From Eutreptiella sp. 'Long Island Sound 2002' (lineage: Eukaryota > Euglenozoa > Euglenophyceae > Eutreptiales > Eutreptiaceae), in NCBI GenBank assembly GCA_964036045.1, contig OZ038382.1:38952090-39016089 (forward strand): a stretch of 64,000 bases of DNA, read 5' to 3'. Position numbers and translations under genes: made by a program. A model generated the notes under the pieces. It was not told where the DNA came from. It searched no databases and worked only from the letters and a program-made list of their open reading frames with translations. Positions 59,401 through 64,000 of the stretch are shown here, piece by piece. Numbering within the stretch: position 1 is the stretch's first letter; the number at the start of each line of letters is the position of its first letter.

Positions 59401-61596
59401 GGCTGTAAAAAGCACATCTTCCATCATTCTTTGAAAAAACGAAGGGGCGTTCTTCAGGCCCATGGGCATGACCGTCCACTGGACTGGGCCACATGGCGTG
59501 CACATACAGGTGAGAGGTCGGCTGTCCTTCCTCAACGGCATTTGGTGAAAGCCGTGACGGAGATCCAGCACAGAAAACAAACGACCTCTTGCCCTCTTGG
59601 CGATTTCCTCCTCAATGAGGGGCAGGGGGTGTGAATCCGCCTTGGTTTCGGCGTTGAGATTGCGAAAATCAACAACCATTCGCCAACCATCAACAGTGTT
59701 CTGGTCTGCAGGCGGCGGCTTCGGGACTGTGAAGGGTGCACAGCACCATTCGCTGGTCATACAACCCTCAAGCCAACCAAATTCCCTGAGATTTCTCTCG
59801 ATGATTTTTCTGAGGATCTCATGTTTATGTCCATGGTTCTCATAAGGACGTTGTTTCTTCGCCTTGTAACCTTCACGAAGCTCGATGAAGGCTTCACCGA
59901 ACTGTCCACGGACAGGGGGGTCTTTGATCAACTTCCCTGAAAGGGTTGTGTCCTTCCGTTCCTCAAAAATCTTTTCTCTTGACTTGGAACACAACTCAGT
60001 GTCCACCTGATCGCCAGGAATTACTGTCGAAAAAACTTTGGCGACTTCTTCGGCCTTGGCAGGAAGAATCTTCTTACGGATGTCCCTAAACAGGTCCGTA
60101 TCAACTGCCTCTTGAAGATAGGTGGGTCGAGTGTCGACATTCCAGAGATTATCTTCGTGATCCAGCTCCTCGAAAGGATATATGAAAGCTTCCACACGTG
60201 GCTTTTCATAAAAAACTCTGAATTTGCGGCGCGATTTGAAATTTTTCTTCGCCCATGCACTGAAGATTCTTTTCGATATCGATCGTATTGGGGAAGAGGG
60301 AGAAGAGGCGGATCCATTTGACGTTGGATCACCTTGGGTATCTGACGGACAAAAATCAGAAAAAATAGATTCATCATCAGTACCACGCTCAACCTCAGAT
60401 TCAGACCCAACACAAGAATCAGTACCAGAATCAGCAGAATTAGAGTCAGAAAGCTTTCCATCCACCAGGAATGCAAGCGAACTCCAGGACCGCTGTGGCA
60501 GGGGACCTGTGTCATCCCTGGCATACAGCTTAATCTTCCTGGGAAGTTTGATGTAATCTACACAAATGTCTTGTAATTCCTGAAACCAAGGCTTGTCGTC
60601 CCACAAGGGCACAACTAAAATCGCCTGGGTTTTATCTTGCTTGATTTTGTGGATGACCTGCTGGATTAAGTGAAACGGAGGATTAATCCAAACTTTCTTG
60701 TCCCATTTATGGGTCCAAGCGTCGCGAAAATGCTTGTCGAAGCGCTTGTTCTCGCGGTTAGCAAAGGCATCATACTGTGGCCAAAAGGAATGGTGTTCAT
60801 GAAAATATTCACAAATTGCATCGCGCCATTTGTCGACAACTCTGTAGGATGAAGAGTGCCAGCGCGAAGGGCGTCGTTGCTGGGAGTCCCTACGAGAACA
60901 TTCTAACTCTCGGGAGTAATCGGCACTCCCATTCACCTCTGCAATGGTGACATCTTCGCCAAATTTTGGTGTAACTTTTCGCTTCAAAAATTCTTCTGCA
61001 CTTTTAAACCCTGCGTGCAAAAAACGAAATTCAGGACGCTCCAAGGGACCTGACTCCAGCAAAAAACAACGCCGATGACCTACGGGCGCCACCCTGTTCT
61101 TGCTAAGCCAAGGATGGCCCAAGTAAAGGTCATACTTTATGTCGGCACGATAGAACCAGTCGCCCTTAAGGACCACTTCCTCCACATTACCTTCTTCCCA
61201 AAGGTCTTGAGCGACCAAATGAGTTGATATATAACAACCGCGTTGCCCAGCTGCGAGAGAATGTCCAGAAACTCCCTCGAGGGTAACAGGATAAAGCGAA
61301 TCAATCACGCAGTCGTCGGGTAAGAAAGAATTGGATTGGAGATTTACCTCTGATCCATTGTCACACAAACAAGTGGCGAGGTGGAAATTTCCCTTGCAAT
61401 CAGAGACCCACAGCTTTGTGACAAACTGACGGGCCCTGTGCTTGGACTGTACGCCAACCTCGTCCACTACAACAGAAGGATCCGCTGCCGGATCCAGGGG
61501 AGAGGAGACAAGCGACCCTACATCAAGTAGTGGTCGAGATGGAATCTGGGGATCATGCCTGAAATCGCCTGGGGAGGGGCGATTTTCGTGGCTCCC
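56413..61596 (-). CDS. pol: Pol polyprotein: protease, methyltransferase-like domain, RT, RNase H, integrase, chromodomain
   Basis: The frame is open without a break from the codon after UAG 61,599-61,597 to the stop at 56,413. No ATG lies near the start, so it is probably made by readthrough. Residues are counted from the GTG at 61,467. Protease: CDNGSE at 35-40. Methyltransferase-like domain: about 208-340, with YDAFANREN, WINPPF (260-265) and ILVVPLWDDKPWF. An acidic Ser-rich linker covers 338-395. RT has YIDD at 700-703. RNase H has Asp866, Glu907, Asp934 and Asp982. Integrase has a zinc-binding H1169/H1175/C1205/C1208 and the triad D1238, D1307, E1342 (D-x34-E), then a GPF module (WEGPF, 1475-1479). 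The chromodomain is about 1538-1580, with aromatic-cage candidates Y1538, W1560 and W1570. All polymerase and integrase catalytic residues are present. The oddities are DNG instead of DSG/DTG in the protease and the extra domain before RT. Confidence 0.93.
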   Translation of the reverse strand, partial: GSHENRPSPGDFRHDPQIPSRPLLDVGSLVSSPLDPAADPSVVVDEVGVQSKHRARQFVTKLWVSDCKGNFHLATCLCDNGSEVNLQSNSFLPDDCVIDSLYPVTLEGVSGHSLAAGQRGCYISTHLVAQDLWEEGNVEEVVLKGDWFYRADIKYDLYLGHPWLSKNRVAPVGHRRCFLLESGPLERPEFRFLHAGFKSAEEFLKRKVTPKFGEDVTIAEVNGSADYSRELECSRRDSQQRRPSRWHSSSYRVVDKWRDAICEYFHEHHSFWPQYDAFANRENKRFDKHFRDAWTHKWDKKVWINPPFHLIQQVIHKIKQDKTQAILVVPLWDDKPWFQELQDICVDYIKLPRKIKLYARDDTGPLPQRSWSSLAFLVDGKLSDSNSADSGTDSCVGSESEVERGTDDESIFSDFCPSDTQGDPTSNGSASSPSSPIRSISKRIFSAWAKKNFKSRRKFRVFYEKPRVEAFIYPFEELDHEDNLWNVDTRPTYLQEAVDTDLFRDIRKKILPAKAEEVAKVFSTVIPGDQVDTELCSKSREKIFEERKDTTLSGKLIKDPPVRGQFGEAFIELREGYKAKKQRPYENHGHKHEILRKIIERNLREFGWLEGCMTSEWCCAPFTVPKPPPADQNTVDGWRMVVDFRNLNAETKADSHPLPLIEEEIAKRARGRLFSVLDLRHGFHQMPLRKDSRPLTCMCTPCGPVQWTVMPMGLKNAPSFFQRMMEDVLFTAHPELRAFVSVYIDDIIIATEGEGLTEAELVALHEKQLNQVLDILDANQLICGPKKGKLFLKSVEFCGSLLENGTRRPSPGKLVAIQKWKRPETITELRGFLGCCNFYHTFVPNYAKFAAPLTELLKVGRDAGKAGSKVGVKLTDECEEAFHHLKAALCEVATLHVPKFDRPFYIRTDASRYAIGAVLEQVDEATGDHYPLAFWSRKLAPRQMQWSPREQETYAIICALKKYQSWVGTNRVEVLTDHRSLEYWATEHIDTVASPAGRRARWHEFLSLFDLHVSYLPGKHNTVADALSRWAYPASEGLQSTNIHGTEQDRHVIIEWDQEEKKLIRRACMQCAVKHHALPCHDITAISDPAHAHEICTKTLKVVEKVTDPSSGSVKRFDYTRRVSRFRLIQGIKRRDPAKTPPLPKDSLIIRDWTSDYLQDPMFKEVFGNLKSKDAHKDGIFSEYSLDGGKLWMEGKLCVPDALAPRVLNWWHKWESPHAHGRRLWSMIKHRLFGSRLYTHCMKVAAGCAQCAVSTPPSAKKHGHLRPHPIPERLFNRVTSDFFYLGELDDEECHWTNKKVNGVLLIQCRHSGYMQVLPCNIESMTGKAAAKWCAQTWMGGWDVPSEVVTDSGKEYTSEWWRELCARLGIHHLRCEIHSHRALPGERAGRSLINMLRKELASEKDFHWLEILFAMLRRYHNTPLYHGLSPNEIVFGRKKCWWNMPLNNPRPCKDASLFLEEVQRAEKTVSKLIEKHQADWLWVQNQGRKNPHNFEVDDRVWLRKSETTLDGDDKLLPLWEGPFAVTARLGENRWRIRVDVSREIDVSGDRLKREIPSPKDRVKPLFWTSKILSDRVIEGGKYELKRILEARRDAKGEWEFLCEWRGFDSSHNNWEPAHSFVHGYTKGFIDFLKKHPEIGVLLTDCLSKPDRQVESDGKRPVVNRDPAFYGPHSSHSRADPSIPPPAVRPAQEPNEHQASSSAADLQRPSRTRARPDRLVVTCIRAWPN

Positions 61597-61599
61597 CTA
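61562..61599 (-). promoter_or_regulatory. Putative UAG readthrough site with downstream hairpin/pseudoknot
   Basis: On the - strand, TAG (61,599-61,597) is followed by GGGAGC and, after 11 nt, by a perfect 8-bp stem aaatcgcc/ggcgattt (61,585-61,578 and 61,569-61,562) with an 8-nt loop, cctcccca. The loop's ctccc can pair with gggag just after the stop, giving an H-type pseudoknot order. The frame before the UAG (a gag C-terminal tail) and after it (pol) is the same. UAG-G with a downstream pseudoknot is known for gag-pol readthrough in gammaretroviruses. The function here is inferred. Confidence 0.6.
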
Positions 61600-61830
61600 G
61601 GCGTTCTGACCTCGAGTGGCTGCGTTAACATTGTGAACACACCCTGATTCGTCGACCCACTCATCTTGGAACGGATCATCTGCTGGATTCAAGGCATTTT
61701 CAACGTAATCTCGATCCGCATCGGACACCTGATCTGCACCTGAGACCTGATCCACACGATGGTTGCCCTTTCCACGTCCACGGCCACGGCCGCCGGATGA
61801 TGGACCACCACCGTCGCCACGCCTCTGCCC
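61600..61830 (-). pseudogene. Frame-displaced C-terminal end of gag
   Basis: From 61,830 (just after a TAA at 61,833-61,831) to the UAG at 61,597, the -1 frame relative to gag reads as an RG/GG-rich stretch (GGRGRGRGKGN) followed by an acidic tail (DQVSGADQVSDADRDY, DDPFQDEWVDESG). It continues the G/R-rich style of gag far better than the gag frame itself, which ends in a V/I-rich tail at 61,689. It is in the pol frame. The break is best placed at 61,817-61,823 (see the gag entry). Confidence 0.7.
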
Positions 61831-63602
61831 TTACCAGAGAAAGGGGTTCCCGAAGGATTTCCCTTACCTTTACCCTGGAATCCTGGAGCATTTCCCTTGT
61901 TTGTACCGGATTGAGGGGTTTGGCCTGGATTTCGATTTCCGCCTCCGGCGTTGCTATTGGGATTTGTCTGGCCGTTCGGCTGCCCACCGGAGCCGGATGG
62001 AGTCCGATTTCCTTTGCCTTGGGACCCGCCAGGGCCTCCAGTATTTTTGTTTCCACCGGAGGGGGTCGGATTCCCTTTTCCAGCCTTCCCACCATGCACC
62101 TGTCTGTCATTCCTGTCTGAATTCTGCGGATTACTGATATTTTCACCAATCACCTTGTGATTGTAAGGAGACCATCGGTGATTACCAGTAGAATGTGTCT
62201 TAGCTCGGTTCGTAGAACCTAAAAGAAGGCAGATGCTACAGTGATCCTGAACATTCCGGGTGTCATTCACCTTTTTGTTGCCCTTTTGGGCCCCATTTTG
62301 GGTGTTTTGCTGGGTATTCTTGTTTCCCCCAAGACCCTCATTAAAATTCTGATTGGCGGCATCAGCGAGCCGCTCAACCTCTTCCCACAATTCCTTCGGG
62401 CTGAACGAAAACACCCAGTTCTTGGCCTTCAGGCGATGGCCATGGAAGCTTACTCCCCTGTTGAGGACTTGGACAAACAAGTCCCGATCCTCGTGTTCAT
62501 TAAACTTGATTTTCCACGTGTTTTCAGTGAATTTCACTTTGGAAAACAACGTGGGGGAACACTTTTGAAGTGATTCCCTGACGGAGAACCTGTTGGCCGA
62601 GGCATCGAAGCCTTCGACCTCCGCCCACCAGGTCTTGACCTTTTCTTCGGACTGTTTATTCCGAAGGGTGGCGGCAGTTTCTGAGGGGATCTTGTCAAAA
62701 ATCAGATTTTTCAGCTCGGCACTAGAAAATTTTTCGCCTGAATGTTCAGCTTCTTCCACTAAGTTCCAGAAGCGCTGTCTCTTCTCTTGCACTTCGTGCA
62801 AGATTAATCGCGAGAATGAAGGAAAATTCTTCAACATTTGGTGGTAACGGTCCTCTGGCAGCCGGGATCCACGTACCTCCAACTGTTCCCACACCTCATC
62901 AAAGGTAAGGGGGGAACTTGTATCCTCACGATCACTCCAGGTCCTGAGCCAAGTGTTGGCCGGCGCTCCCTCAAGGCAGTCCAGGAGGGCCATCAGGAAC
63001 TGATCATCTTGAAGTTTTTGAGTCTTAACCCACTGTTCCAATTCCCGTTGGAACTGAGGCCAAAGTCTGGGGTTTCCATTATACTTCGGTTGCTTGGCAA
63101 CCTGACGAAGTCGCAATGAAGTAGGGTTAAGAAGCGAATCCAGCCCAACACCGGCCGTAATGGCAGACACCTTGGCGGCATCATTCGCCACACCAGCTCC
63201 GGCGAGGGTCTGGGCGAGCAACAGCTGGGCTAAGGCATTGGAATCAGCAGCAGGAGGGGCAGTACGGGAGGCAGTTCGCTTGGCATTCTGAGCCTCAGTC
63301 CTAGCCTTCGCCGTCCTACTCTGAGATCGAGAGATTGTAACCCTTTCCTTTAGCTTGGTCCTGCTGATCCTTGCATCGGTGGTCTTGGAGTCCACCGAAG
63401 GAGCAATTGAAAAAATTTCTGTCGCCTCCTCCGACGGTTCTGTTACTTGTTCCACCGATGATGCGCCCTCAGATCGCATGTGCGTCTTGAAAAGATCTTT
63501 TATTCCCAGCGTCTGAATGATGAGTTGCATTTGATCCTTGAGCAATTGGAGCTCAGAATCTCGCTGGAATCTGCAGGAGTGAAGCGGTACCCAGAACCCC
63601 AT
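61689..63602 (-). CDS. gag: Gag polyprotein of the chromovirus, frame broken near the C-terminus
   Basis: 637 residues from ATG 63,602, with an in-frame TAG about 27 nt upstream that fixes this as the first Met. It forms the particle and binds element RNA. Residues 10-40 look like a coiled coil (ELQLLKDQMQLIIQTLG). Residues 90-115 are basic. Residues about 172-345 resemble the retrotransposon gag capsid region (YNGNPRLWPQFQRELEQW, ALLDCLEGAPANTWL, EVWEQLEVR). A zinc-finger-like C455-x2-C458-x11-H470-x4-H475 replaces the usual CCHC knuckle. A G/N/Q/P/K-rich low-complexity tail follows from 420. After residue 594 the sequence stops resembling gag, and the continuing frame is -1. The local ggcgtgg on the - strand (61,823-61,817) looks like ggccgtgg, present twice nearby, minus one C. 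A one-base deletion is the simplest cause. Confidence 0.85.
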   Translation of the reverse strand: MGFWVPLHSCRFQRDSELQLLKDQMQLIIQTLGIKDLFKTHMRSEGASSVEQVTEPSEEATEIFSIAPSVDSKTTDARISRTKLKERVTISRSQSRTAKARTEAQNAKRTASRTAPPAADSNALAQLLLAQTLAGAGVANDAAKVSAITAGVGLDSLLNPTSLRLRQVAKQPKYNGNPRLWPQFQRELEQWVKTQKLQDDQFLMALLDCLEGAPANTWLRTWSDREDTSSPLTFDEVWEQLEVRGSRLPEDRYHQMLKNFPSFSRLILHEVQEKRQRFWNLVEEAEHSGEKFSSAELKNLIFDKIPSETAATLRNKQSEEKVKTWWAEVEGFDASANRFSVRESLQKCSPTLFSKVKFTENTWKIKFNEHEDRDLFVQVLNRGVSFHGHRLKAKNWVFSFSPKELWEEVERLADAANQNFNEGLGGNKNTQQNTQNGAQKGNKKVNDTRNVQDHCSICLLLGSTNRAKTHSTGNHRWSPYNHKVIGENISNPQNSDRNDRQVHGGKAGKGNPTPSGGNKNTGGPGGSQGKGNRTPSGSGGQPNGQTNPNSNAGGGNRNPGQTPQSGTNKGNAPGFQGKGKGNPSGTPFSGKGRGVATVVVHHPAAVAVDVERATIVWIRSQVQIRCPMRIEITLKMP

Positions 63603-63687
63603 GGCTAGGTTACGGTCTCCGGTCCACTAACCCCATGCACGGAAGGGAAGACGCCCGTTGACGCTCCATTCCGTGCCGTAAAGCCCC

Positions 63688-63704
63688 GCATCGGCAACCG
63701 ATGC
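63688..63704 (-). other. Perfect 7-bp hairpin in the leader
   Basis: gcatcgg / ccgatgc with loop caa, about 85 nt upstream of the gag ATG. It could be part of a packaging or translation-control structure; the role is not shown. Confidence 0.6.
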
Positions 63705-63814
63705 ACCGCCAGCGGAGATTTGTGTATCAGAATATCAGGAATCAACAGGGTTTTACTTTCATATTGTTTCCGTCAATTTTTACGCTTCCGTTCTGATATT
63801 CACTGTTTTGACTG

Positions 63815-63850
63815 CTGGCGGTTGGATCGCGACTTTACCGTAACCGCCAG
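63815..63850 (-). other. 9-bp inverted repeat in the leader
   Basis: ctggcggtt (63,815-63,823) and aaccgccag (63,842-63,850) are perfect complements separated by 18 nt. A third related ccgccagcgg is at about 63,707-63,716. Confidence 0.6.
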
Positions 63851-64000
63851 TTTAACTGTAATTAATGGAAATTTTAACGCTATCCGTCACGAAGGCTCCA
63901 AAGTCGTCAGGAACTGCATGGATGCTTCCGCAATTTTCATATCTTACACTCGCAACCTTAATCCGAATTTTTCAGGATGTCGAAATCGGATTTTCGACTT

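Larger units (their letters stand above)
54214..64000 (-). mobile_element. Ty3/Gypsy chromovirus, 5' end beyond the window
   Basis: LTR retrotransposon read right to left: leader, gag, pol with protease, a methyltransferase-like domain, RT, RNase H, integrase and chromodomain, then a long 3' non-coding region, polypurine tract and 3' LTR. The order RT-RNase H-integrase with a C-terminal chromodomain defines a chromovirus. The 3' LTR abuts satellite directly, so it inserted into the array. Pol is intact; gag has one frame break near its end. The 5' LTR and primer-binding site are not in the window: no match to the 3' LTR is found in the 398 bp upstream of gag. Confidence 0.93.
63603..64000 (-). 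other. 5' leader of the chromovirus, incomplete
   Basis: 398 bp upstream of gag without an ORF of note. No stretch matches the 3' LTR, and no convincing primer-binding site (TGG plus a tRNA 3'-end complement) was found, so the 5' LTR lies further right. Confidence 0.6.

Noticed and set aside
61600-61830. Programmed -1 frameshift plus readthrough as normal gag-pol expression
   Set aside because: No clear slippery heptamer is visible at 61,817-61,830, and the nearby ggccgtgg repeats make a one-base deletion more likely. It is kept only as an alternative.
57000-63200. Numerous + strand ORFs opposite pol and gag
   Set aside because: Antisense shadows of the intact pol and gag frames; none shows a domain.
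63603-64000. 5' LTR or tRNA primer-binding site in the right margin
   Set aside because: No words shared with the 3' LTR at 54,214-54,748 were found. TGG-starting candidates (for example at 63,605-63,625 on the - strand) do not match a tRNA 3' end I can recognise.

Overview
This is a gene-poor, repeat-dominated stretch of a eukaryotic nuclear genome. No host protein-coding gene, tRNA or rRNA could be supported. The evidence for a eukaryote is a long satellite array of ~416-bp monomers with higher-order structure and two retrotransposon classes found only in eukaryotes: a tyrosine-recombinase (YR) retrotransposon and a chromodomain-bearing Ty3/Gypsy LTR element. The host cannot be named. A microalga or other protist is a guess based on the GC-rich YR element and the unusual domain content. 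The array plus chromovirus looks like (peri)centromeric or other heterochromatic DNA, which is also inference.

Layout: 1-22,998 is satellite array A, about 56 monomers, and it runs off the left edge. 22,999-27,616 is a 5'-truncated YR retrotransposon on the + strand: a gag-like ORF with two zinc knuckles, then a tyrosine recombinase, then reverse transcriptase-RNase H, then a B1-A2-B2 split-repeat-like 3' end. 27,617-54,213 is satellite array B, about 64 monomers; it is the same array interrupted by the YR element. 54,214-64,000 is a chromovirus on the - strand, inserted directly into the satellite: 3' LTR (54,214-54,748), polypurine tract, a 1.65-kb 3' non-coding region, pol (protease, a methyltransferase-like domain, RT, RNase H, integrase, chromodomain), gag, and a leader that runs off the right edge. 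The 5' LTR lies outside the window.

The satellite has several successive higher-order repeat registers (5-mer ~2,082 bp; 8-mer 3,164 bp; 3-mer 1,249 bp; 5-mer 2,087 bp; 4-mer 1,668 bp), with deletion monomers and hybrid monomers that mark past unequal exchange.

The two mobile elements hold the most interesting biology. In the YR element the recombinase lies upstream of RT/RNase H and on the same strand, unlike the usual DIRS order, and each ORF is in the +1 frame relative to the one before. In the chromovirus a Dam-like N6-adenine methyltransferase-type domain sits between protease and RT. Its gag and pol are separated by an in-frame UAG followed by GGG and a hairpin with pseudoknot potential, which suggests stop-codon readthrough. 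This copy also carries a one-base frame break near the end of gag.
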